A DNA stretch of 64,000 bases from an uncultured Christensenella sp. (GTDB lineage: Bacteria; Bacillota; Clostridia; Christensenellales; UBA1242), in the NCBI GenBank assembly GCA_949296965.1, contig CASFQL010000010.1, forward strand, positions 124,001 through 188,000, written 5' to 3'. Under the pieces are notes generated by a model. The model was given only the letters and a program-made list of their open reading frames with translations. It ran no database searches and was not told the origin of the DNA. The position numbers were made by a program, and so were the translations under genes. Numbering within the stretch: position 1 is the stretch's first letter; every line of letters starts with the position of its first letter. This document shows, one piece after another, positions 53,840 to 61,142 of the stretch.

Positions 53840-54580
53840 ATGAATAAATTAGATATGAACGAAGATGTTTATTCTTATATGTCAAAAGGTATCTCAACAC
53901 AATCTTTTATGGATAGTGAACAAGTATTAGATTCTGTTGGCGATTTCTATAAACAAAATATTAAGTCACTACAAATTAGATTTAAAAAAGAGTTTAAAAT
54001 GTCCCTAAAAGAAAAGGGTATGTTAATAGGAAAGAAATTAATTAATAAACAAGCAAACGATAAGATTAAAGATGATGTTGCCTACATTAACAGTATTATA
54101 GATTGGATTTACAGCCAAATAACAATTGAAAAAGATAAAAATGTTATAGAGAGATTAAGGTTTAATAGGAATGCAGAAGAAATTTTTAGAAGTGGGAAAA
54201 TAGTCGACGCAAATGATATTGCATTGCTATTTACAACTTTTGCAAAACAATTAAGACTTCCAACAGCACAACTTTATACAATAGACAAAAATAAAATTGA
54301 AAATGTTTTAAATGGTGAAAAATATTGCGGACATATTTTTTGCGAATGTTATTGTGGAGATAAATGGTATTTGGTAGACCCAGCATTTAGAAAAATTGCT
54401 GAGGAATATGATCCAAATAGTATTAAAATTACATATCTTGGTAAAGGTGAAAAGACTTATGTTGCTTACGATAGACAAGTTGATAAGGAGCAAAAGGGAA
54501 TTGCAAATCATTTAGAGAATCAAAGAAAACTTTTAAAAGAAATGATTGAAAGAAGTGAAGAACAAGATTTGGTGCAATAA
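53840..54580 (+). CDS. Transglutaminase-fold protein without the catalytic cysteine
   Basis: 246 residues from ATG 53840, 8 bases after AGGAG; the ATG at 53834 is only 2 bases from that site. Residues 110-185 match the transglutaminase-like core: AEEIFRSGKIVDANDIALL, RLPTAQLY, then CGHIFCECYCGDKWYLVDPAF with the His (165) and Asp (180) of the triad. The position of the catalytic Cys, in the IVDANDIALL segment, is not Cys. I infer a binding or structural role. No signal peptide. The surrounding helices are not assignable. It faces the sigF operon, with a bidirectional terminator between. Confidence 0.65.
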   Translation: MNKLDMNEDVYSYMSKGISTQSFMDSEQVLDSVGDFYKQNIKSLQIRFKKEFKMSLKEKGMLIGKKLINKQANDKIKDDVAYINSIIDWIYSQITIEKDKNVIERLRFNRNAEEIFRSGKIVDANDIALLFTTFAKQLRLPTAQLYTIDKNKIENVLNGEKYCGHIFCECYCGDKWYLVDPAFRKIAEEYDPNSIKITYLGKGEKTYVAYDRQVDKEQKGIANHLENQRKLLKEMIERSEEQDLVQ

Positions 54581-54753
54581 TAAATGTTTTTATATTTAAA
54601 AGAATATCAAAAGGTATTTATATTCAAAAAAATTTTTTTAAAATTAAAAACAGTTAAAATTAGTATTTGATAGTAATTTTACTAATTAGTTATACAATAT
54701 AAAAAATCTTGTAATATAATGGTTTGAAAATTTTAGTAGTTTATAAAGATTAA

Positions 54754-54813
54754 AAAAAGAACTCAAATTTTGTAAAAAGTTTAGATTTTACTTTAACATT
54801 TTGAGTTCTTTTT
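54754..54813. terminator. Bidirectional terminator between the transglutaminase-like gene and sigF
   Basis: An A-rich arm with AAAGAACTCAAA (near 54756-54767) pairs with TTTGAGTTCTTT (54799-54810); T runs follow on both strands. Both genes end toward it. Confidence 0.8.
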
Positions 54814-54817
54814 ACAT

Positions 54818-55543
54818 TTATTCTCTAAGTTTATTTTTGAGTTTATTTAAGACTCTGTTTTCAAGTCTACTTACTTGAACTTGTGAAACATTTAATAATT
54901 TAGCAACTTCACTTTGAGTTTTATCTCTAAAATATCTCAAAATAATTAATTTTCTGTCTTTTTCATCTAGTTCGCATATAATATCTTTAATTACTAGTTT
55001 ATTTATGATATCATTTTGATTTTCACATTCTGCAAGTTTATCAAGCACAATTTGACCAGAAGAATTTTCTTTATCAAGTGAATCATAGATAGAAACAGGC
55101 ATTTTAGAAGACTCCATAATAAACATTAATTCTGCTTCATCAACTTTAAAGGTGTCAGCGATTTCTTTGACAGATGGGGAAGTGTTGTTATTTTGTCTAT
55201 ATTCATCAATATATTTTTGTATGTTATAGTATTGACTTTTAATTGAACGAGAAACTTTTATGCTCCCATCATCTCGTAAAAATCTTTTGATTTCTCCCGC
55301 AATCATTGGAACTGCATATGTTGAAAATTTTACATTGAAAGTTTCATCAAAATTATTTATTGCTTTTACAAAACCCATACAACCTAGTTGATATAAATCA
55401 TCATATTCAATTCCTTTGTTTTTATATCGTTTTACTATACTTTTTACAAGTGGAGAATTGTTTATAATGAGTTCGTTTTTTGCTTCTTCACAACCTTCTT
55501 TTGCTTTTTTAAGCAATTTTAGAGTTTGTTCATAATCAAGCAC
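54818..55543 (-). CDS. sigF: Forespore sigma factor SigF (SpoIIAC)
   Basis: A 241-residue sigma-70 family factor of the sporulation type, directing early forespore transcription. Region 2 shows NNSPLVKSIVKRYKNKGIEYDDLYQLGCMGFVKAI and NVKFSTYAVPMIAGEIKRFLRDDG (about 28-92). Region 3 follows, and region 4 has LDEKDRKLIILRYFRDKTQSEVAKLLNVSQVQVSRLE near 195-230. It ends the spoIIAA-spoIIAB-sigF operon. The gap to spoIIAB is 11 bases. It could be SigG by sequence alone, but the operon fixes it as SigF. Confidence 0.95.
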   Translation of the reverse strand: MLDYEQTLKLLKKAKEGCEEAKNELIINNSPLVKSIVKRYKNKGIEYDDLYQLGCMGFVKAINNFDETFNVKFSTYAVPMIAGEIKRFLRDDGSIKVSRSIKSQYYNIQKYIDEYRQNNNTSPSVKEIADTFKVDEAELMFIMESSKMPVSIYDSLDKENSSGQIVLDKLAECENQNDIINKLVIKDIICELDEKDRKLIILRYFRDKTQSEVAKLLNVSQVQVSRLENRVLNKLKNKLRE

Positions 55544-55554
55544 TTTTTCACTCC

Positions 55555-56010
55555 TTAACCTAATTGTTTGACTTCATTTGCATTTGTTTTTATCTCTTTA
55601 AATAAGGTTATTTTTAGTCCCCCTTGCGAATTATTTTCAACTTCCATTGAATCCATAAAACTTTCCATTACAGTAAATCCCATACCACTTCTTTCTTGGT
55701 CTGGTTTTGTTGTGAAGAATGGTTGTCTTGCTTTATCGACATCTTTTATTCCTATTCCAAAATCAATAATTTCTATAAGTAAACTACTTTTAAATAGTTT
55801 TACCTTTATTAAAATTTCTCCTTTTTTGCCACTTGGATAGGCGTGGACAACACTATTTGTTACTGCTTCTGAAACTGCTGTTTTTATGTCAGTTAGTTCG
55901 TCTATTGTTGGATTTAATTGCAAGCAAAACCCTGCTACAGAAGCTCTTGCAAAACTTTCATTCTCACTTATGGCTTTAAATCTTAATTCCATATAATTGA
56001 TTTCTTTCAT
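55555..56010 (-). CDS. spoIIAB: Anti-sigma F factor and kinase SpoIIAB
   Basis: A 151-residue GHKL-type ATPase that holds SigF and phosphorylates SpoIIAA. The N box AVSEAVTNSVVHAYPSG is near 46-62, the G1 motif EIIDFGIGIKD near 82, and the G2 box RSGMGFTVMESFMDSM near 110. The Asn and Asp of the ATP site are kept. Member of the intact spoIIA operon. Confidence 0.95.
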   Translation of the reverse strand: MKEINYMELRFKAISENESFARASVAGFCLQLNPTIDELTDIKTAVSEAVTNSVVHAYPSGKKGEILIKVKLFKSSLLIEIIDFGIGIKDVDKARQPFFTTKPDQERSGMGFTVMESFMDSMEVENNSQGGLKITLFKEIKTNANEVKQLG

Positions 56011-56026
56011 ATTTCTCTCCCTTAAT

Positions 56027-56335
56027 TTATGAAATTTTAGGCATTATGTCATATAAGCCTGTAAGTTTAAATATTTTTTCAGCGTGGTATGATGGGTTGG
56101 TTATAAAAATACTAACACCTCTATTTTTCATCTTTTTATATCTTCCAATTAAAACTCCAATTCCCGTGCTATCCATAAACTTTAACTCTGACAAGTCAAT
56201 AATTATTTGTTTTGAAATTGTAGAAAAAAATATTTCATCAAGTGTTTTGCTAGTATATTTAGCGGTATGTTCATCAAGTTCGCCATTTAACATTACATAT
56301 AAAACATTATTATAATTGCGGTATTTTATGTCCAA
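56027..56335 (-). CDS. spoIIAA: Anti-anti-sigma factor SpoIIAA
   Basis: A 102-residue STAS domain protein. The phosphorylatable Ser is in LKFMDSTGIGVLIGRYK near 55-70. Translation starts at a TTG (read on the minus strand) 9 bases after AAGGAGG. First gene of the operon; no clear sigma-H promoter could be recognised upstream. The full AA-AB-AC set implies that the organism can sporulate. Confidence 0.93.
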   Translation of the reverse strand: MDIKYRNYNNVLYVMLNGELDEHTAKYTSKTLDEIFFSTISKQIIIDLSELKFMDSTGIGVLIGRYKKMKNRGVSIFITNPSYHAEKIFKLTGLYDIMPKIS

Positions 56336-56491
56336 AATTTCTTCCTCCTTGTTTTTTACATTCTAATACTTTAATAAATGAAATTTTTGGAATAAAAAAT
56401 AACAATTTGTAATTTATTGAAGTTTTTATAATTTTCTTTATAGGCAAGTGGTTTAAAATTTTTTATGTTTACTAAAACTATAAGAAAAAAA

Positions 56492-56585
56492 GGGGCTTTG
56501 TGTGGTAAAAATTTTAATTCTAAAATTTTTACCGTGGACTTTTTAAAAAGTCCACCCAAAAGTGAAACTTTTGACACAAAGCCCC
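56492..56585. repeat. Cloverleaf element E
   Basis: Closing stem GGGGCTTTGTGT (56492-56503) with ACACAAAGCCCC (56574-56585). Arms: 56504-56516 with 56521-56533 (13 bp); 56534-56544 with 56545-56555 (11 bp palindrome); CAAAAGT (56557-56563) with ACTTTTG (56567-56573). It lies between spoIIAA (minus) and the tRNA cluster (plus), i.e. upstream of both. The region 56586-56777 is AT-rich without a gene. Confidence 0.9.
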
Positions 56586-56777
56586 GTATATGTTTAGTTT
56601 AAGAAGATATTATGAGTAAAGTAGTTAATATTTTTAATTAAAGAATAAGTTATTATTAGAAAATACAATATAATAAAATAAATGAAATTCATTTTTTAAG
56701 AAATTTAAACATATAATTTTTTGTATTTCACCAAATAAAAGATGCTTTTAAAATTTTTAAAAATTTAAAATTTTTTG

Positions 56778-56806
56778 TTGACAATATTAAAATTATATTG
56801 TAATAT
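56778..56806 (+). promoter_or_regulatory. Promoter of the six-tRNA cluster
   Basis: TTGACA (56778-56783), 17 bases, TAATAT (56801-56806). The first tRNA starts at 56825, about 12 bases after the predicted transcription start. Confidence 0.7.
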
Positions 56807-56824
56807 TTAAGAGCATTTAACTAA

Positions 56825-56900
56825 CGGGGTGTAGCGCAGTTGGTAGCGCACGTGGTTTGGGACCATGGGGCCGGGAGTTCGAGTCTCTTCACCCCGACCA
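56825..56900 (+). tRNA. tRNA-Pro (anticodon TGG)
   Basis: 76 bases with CCA. Acceptor CGGGGTG pairs with CACCCCG, D-arm region GTAGCGCAGTTGGTAGCGC, anticodon TGG within GTGGTTTGGGACCAT, T arm GGAGTTCGAGTCTC. Confidence 0.95.
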
Positions 56901-56916
56901 AAATGGTAAAATGCAA

Positions 56917-56993
56917 GGGCCTTTAGCTCAGTTGGTTAGAGCAACCGGCTCATAACCGGTCGGTCCGGGGTTCAAGTCCCTGAAGGCCCACCA
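56917..56993 (+). tRNA. tRNA with CAT anticodon (elongator Met or lysidine-type Ile2)
   Basis: 77 bases with CCA. Acceptor GGGCCTT pairs with AAGGCCC, the anticodon loop is CTCATAA, and the T arm is GGGGTTCAAGTCCC. The three G-C pairs of an initiator anticodon stem and the initiator 1-72 mismatch are absent, so it is not fMet. The body resembles both the Ile2 (CAT) and elongator Met forms; sequence alone does not decide. Confidence 0.85.
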
Positions 56994-57027
56994 AAGTATT
57001 TCTTGCATTATGGTTTATGGTAAATAT

Positions 57028-57104
57028 GGCTTGGTAGTTCAGTTGGTTAGAACGCCGCCCTGTCACGGCGGAGGTCGAGAGTTCGAGTCTCTTCCAAGTC
57101 GCCA
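57028..57104 (+). tRNA. tRNA-Asp (anticodon GTC)
   Basis: 77 bases with CCA. Acceptor GGCTTGG pairs with CCAAGTC (one G-T), GTC sits in GCCGCCCTGTCACGGCGG, T arm GAGAGTTCGAGTCTC. Confidence 0.95.
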
Positions 57105-57130
57105 TACGATTTAATATCGTAAACCCGCAA

Positions 57131-57206
57131 GCCTTGGTAGCTCAGTCGGTAGAGCAAGGGACTGAAAATCCCTGTGTCGGTGGTTCGATTCCGCCCCAAG
57201 GCACCA
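57131..57206 (+). tRNA. tRNA-Phe (anticodon GAA)
   Basis: 76 bases with CCA. Acceptor GCCTTGG pairs with CCAAGGC; the anticodon GAA lies in GGGACTGAAAATCCC; T arm GGTGGTTCGATTCCGCC. Confidence 0.95.
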
Positions 57207-57224
57207 TAAGGGCTTTTCTTATAT

Positions 57225-57299
57225 GCTAGTGTGGCTCAATGGTAGAGCAGCTGATTTGTAATCAGCCGGTTGTTGGTTCGATTCCGACCACTAGCTCCA
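57225..57299 (+). tRNA. tRNA-Thr (anticodon TGT)
   Basis: 75 bases with CCA. Acceptor GCTAGTG pairs with CACTAGC; anticodon TGT in CTGATTTGTAATCAG; T arm TTGGTTCGATTCCGA. Confidence 0.95.
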
Positions 57300-57301
57300 G
57301 T

Positions 57302-57360
57302 CACAGTAATATCCACCCAAGACAATGTTTGTAAAATATTGTTTCCACCATGTTACTGTG
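57302..57360. other. Nested hairpin between two tRNA genes
   Basis: CACAGTAA (57302-57309) pairs with TTACTGTG (57353-57360). A second hairpin inside pairs ACAATGTTT with AAATATTGT around a GTA loop. The intervening sequence has TCCACCCA and CCACCATG. Too short of the three-arm plan to be one of the cloverleaf elements; perhaps a processing or spacer structure. Confidence 0.5.
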
Positions 57361-57366
57361 GCATTT

Positions 57367-57451
57367 GGGTAGGTTGCAGAGCGGTCAAATGCAACGGACT
57401 GTAAATCCGTCGTCTCCGACTTCGATGGTTCGAATCCATCCCTGCCCACCA
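57367..57451 (+). tRNA. tRNA-Tyr (anticodon GTA)
   Basis: 85 bases with CCA and a long variable arm, typical of bacterial Tyr. Acceptor GGGTAGG pairs with CCTGCCC (one T-G); anticodon GTA in ACGGACTGTAAATCCGT; T arm GATGGTTCGAATCCATC. Confidence 0.95.
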
Positions 57452-57552
57452 TTAGGTGATTTTGAGTCTTGCTAATGTAAGGCTTTTTTTATTGTCTAAT
57501 TTAACTATTAGTAAGGTAAGGTTTGTTTTTAATTAAAATAAACTTAAAATTA

Positions 57553-57581
57553 TTGACAAATCTTTCTAAACAATCTATAAT
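57553..57581 (+). promoter_or_regulatory. Full-consensus promoter next to the yceD start
   Basis: TTGACA (57553-57558), exactly 17 bases, TATAAT (57576-57581): both hexamers are perfect. The first ATG of yceD is at 57592, only 10 bases after the -10 box, so the expected start near 57588 leaves a leader of about four bases without a ribosome site. Confidence 0.8.
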
Positions 57582-57591
57582 ACATAATGCT

Positions 57592-58107
57592 ATGTTGTTA
57601 AGTATTTATGAAGCAAAGGCTAAGCAAGGTGAAAAAGTTAAATTTAGTATTTCTTGCGACTTACCACAAAGTATTTTAGATGGGAGAGAATGTAAGTTTC
57701 TTTCTCCTGTTAATCTTGCTGGGGAATATTATTATAAGAATGAGAAACTTTTTTTAGATGGGGTTGCTAGTGTCAAATTGCTTTGTATATGCGACAATTG
57801 TGGTGAAGAGTTTGAGAAGGTTTTAAAATTTAATGTAAATGAAGTTTTTGTTGAAAGTTATAATTCTCACGATATACAAGACTATTTGATTAATCAGGCT
57901 TCAATTATGATAGATGAACCTTTAAAAGACAATTTATTATTTAGTCTTTCTACTAAATTGTTATGTAAACAAGATTGCAAGGGCTTATGTAGTGTTTGTG
58001 GTAAGAACAAAAATTATTTTTCTTGTAATTGTGAAAATATAACAAAAGAGATTGAAAGACAGGAAGAAAATCCGTTTAATAATATAAAAAATATAGGAGA
58101 TAAGTAA
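57592..58107 (+). CDS. yceD: YceD/DUF177 protein (23S rRNA accumulation factor)
   Basis: 171 residues from ATG 57592. It shows the DUF177 pattern: a CDNCGEEF-type motif (CICDNCGEEFEKVL near 65-78) and the C-terminal cysteine cluster CKQDCKGLCSVCGKNKNYFSCNC near 128-150. This is the zinc-type arrangement of Gram-positive YceD. The product is needed for 23S rRNA accumulation and is linked to rpmF, the next gene, 1 base later, in almost all bacteria. An in-frame upstream extension crosses the promoter and is rejected. No Shine-Dalgarno sequence is present. Confidence 0.9.
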   Translation: MLLSIYEAKAKQGEKVKFSISCDLPQSILDGRECKFLSPVNLAGEYYYKNEKLFLDGVASVKLLCICDNCGEEFEKVLKFNVNEVFVESYNSHDIQDYLINQASIMIDEPLKDNLLFSLSTKLLCKQDCKGLCSVCGKNKNYFSCNCENITKEIERQEENPFNNIKNIGDK

Positions 58108-58108
58108 A

Positions 58109-58306
58109 ATGGCAGTTCCAAAGGGTAAAGTAAGTAAAGCAAGAAGAAATAGTAGAAGGGCAAATTGGAAAGCAGCAACTCCAACACTCGTTGAATGTCC
58201 TCATTGTAAGACACCTATTCGTCCTCATACTGTTTGTAGTGAATGTGGTTACTATAATGGAAAAGAAGTAATTGCTAAGGCTACAAAAGATAAAGAAGGA
58301 AAGTAA
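58109..58306 (+). CDS. rpmF: 50S ribosomal protein L32
   Basis: 65 residues, starting MAVPKGKVSKARRNSRRAN, with a four-cysteine zinc ribbon, CPHCKTPIRPHTVCSECG at about 29-46 (C-x2-C and C-x2-C). The zinc-binding (C+) form. It follows yceD, with AGGAGATAAGTAAA as ribosome site inside yceD. A strong terminator follows. Confidence 0.97.
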   Translation: MAVPKGKVSKARRNSRRANWKAATPTLVECPHCKTPIRPHTVCSECGYYNGKEVIAKATKDKEGK

Positions 58307-58338
58307 TTTTCTCTTCTTTTAATTTGTTTTTTTAAATT

Positions 58339-58363
58339 GAAGAGAGTTTTCTCTTCTTTTTTG
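58339..58363 (+). terminator. Rho-independent terminator after rpmF
   Basis: GAAGAGA (58339-58345), loop GTTT, TCTCTTC (58350-58356), then six T. Confidence 0.9.
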
Positions 58364-58375
58364 TTTTTAGCGGGG

Positions 58376-58459
58376 GAAAAGTGCAGGCAAGACTTTTAGT
58401 CTTGCAAAAATACTTCGTATTTTGTAAAATTTGGAAACCAAATTTTATCTGCACTTTTC
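58376..58459. repeat. Cloverleaf element F
   Basis: Closing stem GAAAAGTGCAG (58376-58386) with CTGCACTTTTC (58449-58459), 11 perfect pairs. Arms: GCAAGACT (58387-58394) with 58398-58405; AAAATAC (58407-58413) with 58417-58423; TAAAATTTGG (58425-58434) with 58438-58447. Every loop is three bases. Just downstream of the rpmF terminator. Confidence 0.9.
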
Positions 58460-58523
58460 GTATTTCTCGTAGATATTATTAATTTTAGTCTTTGAATTAT
58501 ATTTCTTTTAAAAGGAGAGTTTA

Positions 58524-59873
58524 ATGCAAAGTAGTAAACATTTATCCGCAATAGAGTTTTTTTCAATTTTGTCAACTATTCCAAGACTTTCTGGTAGTGA
58601 AGAAAAGATTGCAAATTACTTAGTAACTTTTGCGCAAGAGAGAAATCTTAAATATTATATTGACAGTTATAAAAATGTAGTTATCTTCAAAAATACTATA
58701 AATAGCAGTAAACCTATTGCATTATTAACAGGAATGGATATGACCTTTTATAAAAGTATTAAATGTAAAATTGATTATAACATTTTTGGCAATAAATTTA
58801 TAAAAAAAGGTGCTTTTATTCAGTCTAGGAATACATCAATAGGTGCAAAAAATACTATTTCTATGTCCTTAATTTTGGAAATATTAGATAGCGATATTCC
58901 AGTGAATATTGAAGCAATATTTACATCAAATGAGATGACTTCTTGTTTGGGGGCATTAAGCATAGATATGAAGAAAATACAATCTGACAAGATAATTTGC
59001 TTTGATGGAGAAAGTGGTGCTACTATATATAATTCAAGTTGTGATGGGCTTAATTTAATAATAAAATTTAATAACGACAAAATATTCTTGCAAAATTCTA
59101 AACATTTAAAGACTTTTGAATTAAATATAAATGGTTTAAAAACAAAAGACAAAATAGAACTCTCATTATTAATTGATTTAATTAATAAATTTCCACAAGT
59201 TTATATAAATAAATTGGTTTGTAAACAGGATAGTAACTTTCATTATGTAACAAGTTGTGTATTTACTACTATCTTAACGGAATTTAATATTAAGAGAATT
59301 ATTAAACATTTTTATGTTGAAAACAAAAAAATTTATAAATCGTTGAAGATTAAATGTGTTAGAAAGATAAACAACACTCTTGTATTAAGTAATAGCAACT
59401 TAATAGATATAATTAAACAGATTAAATTAGATACTCTATTTAATGAAGAAGATAAATTCCTTGAATATAGGTTAGAGGAGTTAGACTCTGATAAAGGAAC
59501 AATTAAATTAAAAATCATATCTAATGATAAAAAGCAACTAGAAGAAAGTAAAGAAACTTTATCAAAATTTTGCAAATCTAATGATTGTTCACTAATTGAA
59601 TTGTCACAAGTGAATGGCTTCAAATCAAATACTGAAACTATGTTTTTCGACGCTTTAAAGACTAGTTATTTGGGAGAAAATATTTGTGTTAAGAGATTAA
59701 ATGATACCTCTCAGGCAGGTATTTTTGTAAAAAAGTTGAAAGACATTGAAGTTTTTTGTATTTCTTCAACTATTTTTAATGCTAATTCGGTTAACGAAAA
59801 AATTGAATATTCATCTATCATTAACACTTCTAATTGGTTAAAAAATTTTTTTAATAATCAATCTAACTTTTAA
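58524..59873 (+). CDS. M20C (PepD-like) peptidase homologue with metal site lost
   Basis: A 449-residue protein with the length and order of aminoacyl-histidine dipeptidase PepD. The opening FFSILSTIPRLSGSEEKIANYL is typical. Key residues are changed: HMD is GMD (70-72), GADNG is GAKNT (107-111), DEE is NEM (136-138), and the later HAGLE His is Gln (SQAGIF); the last metal His is Asn (NANS). Only Asp72 of the ligands clearly remains. I infer a non-enzymatic paralogue, yet the frame is intact, with an AAAGGAG site. Possible binding or regulatory role. It is followed by a hairpin terminator. Confidence 0.75.
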   Translation: MQSSKHLSAIEFFSILSTIPRLSGSEEKIANYLVTFAQERNLKYYIDSYKNVVIFKNTINSSKPIALLTGMDMTFYKSIKCKIDYNIFGNKFIKKGAFIQSRNTSIGAKNTISMSLILEILDSDIPVNIEAIFTSNEMTSCLGALSIDMKKIQSDKIICFDGESGATIYNSSCDGLNLIIKFNNDKIFLQNSKHLKTFELNINGLKTKDKIELSLLIDLINKFPQVYINKLVCKQDSNFHYVTSCVFTTILTEFNIKRIIKHFYVENKKIYKSLKIKCVRKINNTLVLSNSNLIDIIKQIKLDTLFNEEDKFLEYRLEELDSDKGTIKLKIISNDKKQLEESKETLSKFCKSNDCSLIELSQVNGFKSNTETMFFDALKTSYLGENICVKRLNDTSQAGIFVKKLKDIEVFCISSTIFNANSVNEKIEYSSIINTSNWLKNFFNNQSNF

Positions 59874-59903
59874 AGGAAATTGTTAATATTAAAAATTATT
59901 TAA

Positions 59904-59945
59904 TTTTTATTCTTACTTTGGTAATTACTAAGAATAAAAATTTTA
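59904..59945 (+). terminator. Hairpin terminator after the PepD-like gene
   Basis: TTTTTATTCTTA (59904-59915) with TAAGAATAAAAA (59929-59940), 12 perfect pairs, followed by TTTTATT. Confidence 0.75.
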
Positions 59946-60005
59946 TTGGTTGTAATTATAATTTCCATAATTTTAGAAAAGCATAAATTAAAATTTTTAA
60001 AAAAT

Positions 60006-60033
60006 AACACCACTTAAATGTGGTGTTTTTTTT
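60006..60033 (+). terminator. Second terminator ahead of asd
   Basis: AACACCAC (60006-60013), loop TTAAAT, GTGGTGTT (60020-60027), then a T run. It could be a tandem terminator or a premature terminator in an asd leader; no lysine riboswitch core is seen around it. Confidence 0.85.
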
Positions 60034-60140
60034 GTGCTAACTATTTTTTATATGAAATTCATCTAATTTTTGTAACAATCACAGCAAAACAAGGAATATA
60101 GTCTTTTGGTGGGTCTTATTATTTTAATTTGGAGATTAAA

Positions 60141-61142
60141 ATGAAAATCGCAATTGTTGGCGCTACTGGTAAAGTAGGTAACAAGATTATACAAGTTTTA
60201 CAAGAACGAAATATTGTAGCAAGTGATTATTACTTGTATGCAAGCAGTAAGAGTGTGGGTAAAAAATTTAAAATCTTTGACAAAGATTATGAAGTTTTAG
60301 AATTAAAGGAAGAAAACATAAAAGATAAAGATATTGATTATGCCTTGTTTAGTGCGGGTGGCACAATATCAAAGGAATTTGCACCTATTTTTGTTAAGTA
60401 TGGGGCAATAGTAATTGATAATTCAAGTGCTTTTAGAAGAGAAAAAGAGGTGCCTCTTGTCGTCCCAGAAGTTAATCCTTGTGACATTTTACTGAATAAA
60501 GGCATTATTGCTAATCCTAATTGCTCTACTATTCAAGCCGTTTTGCCACTCAAAGTCCTTGATGAAAAATATAAAATTAAAAGGATAGTTTATTCTACCT
60601 ATCAAGCAGTTTCTGGTGCGGGACAAAAAGGTTATGAAGATTTGAAAAATGGAATTAATGGAATAGAACCTAAAAAGTTTATTTACCCTATATTTTCAAA
60701 TGTTTTACCACAAATTGATGACTTTTTGGATAATGGTTACACAAAAGAAGAAGAAAAAATGGTGTTTGAAACAAGAAAAATTCTTCATAATGAAAACCTA
60801 AAAATAACTGCTACAACTGTTAGAGTTCCCGTTTTTGACTGCCATAGTGAAAGTATCAATGTCGAGTTAGAAAAACCTTTTGATTTAGAGGAAGTAAAAA
60901 AGAATTTTAGTAAATTTACGAATATAATAGTTGTAGATGACATTTCTAAAAATCTTTATCCAATGCCTATAACTTGCGTTGAAAAAGACGAAGTTTTTGT
61001 TGGCAGAATTAGACGAGATTTTTCAGTAGAAAATGGGCTAAATATTTGGGTGGTCGCAGATAACATTCGTAAAGGGGCGGCAACTAATGCTGTTCAAATT
61101 TTGCAGAAAGTTATTGAATATAAAAAATTGGGGAAGTTATAA
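60141..61142 (+). CDS. asd: Aspartate-semialdehyde dehydrogenase
   Basis: A 333-residue NADPH enzyme, second step from aspartate to lysine, threonine and methionine. It starts KIAIVGATGKVGNKII, with the nucleotide-binding loop; the catalytic Cys is in ANPNCSTIQAVLPL near 128; the VPVFDCHSESINVE segment near 230 has the conserved His. ATG 60141 follows TTGGAGA; the in-frame TTG at 60129 lies within that site. Its stop overlaps the dapA start by one base. Confidence 0.96.
   Translation: MKIAIVGATGKVGNKIIQVLQERNIVASDYYLYASSKSVGKKFKIFDKDYEVLELKEENIKDKDIDYALFSAGGTISKEFAPIFVKYGAIVIDNSSAFRREKEVPLVVPEVNPCDILLNKGIIANPNCSTIQAVLPLKVLDEKYKIKRIVYSTYQAVSGAGQKGYEDLKNGINGIEPKKFIYPIFSNVLPQIDDFLDNGYTKEEEKMVFETRKILHNENLKITATTVRVPVFDCHSESINVELEKPFDLEEVKKNFSKFTNIIVVDDISKNLYPMPITCVEKDEVFVGRIRRDFSVENGLNIWVVADNIRKGAATNAVQILQKVIEYKKLGKL

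Noticed and set aside
56917..56993. Initiator tRNA-Met
   Set aside because: It has a paired first position and lacks the three G-C pairs in the anticodon stem, so it is elongator Met or Ile2.
57300..57366. Degenerate tRNA gene between tRNA-Thr and tRNA-Tyr
   Set aside because: No T-loop TTCGA or anticodon arm; only two nested stems.
59874..60140. Lysine riboswitch upstream of asd
   Set aside because: The leader is AT-rich with only two simple terminator hairpins; the conserved lysine-aptamer core motifs are not seen.
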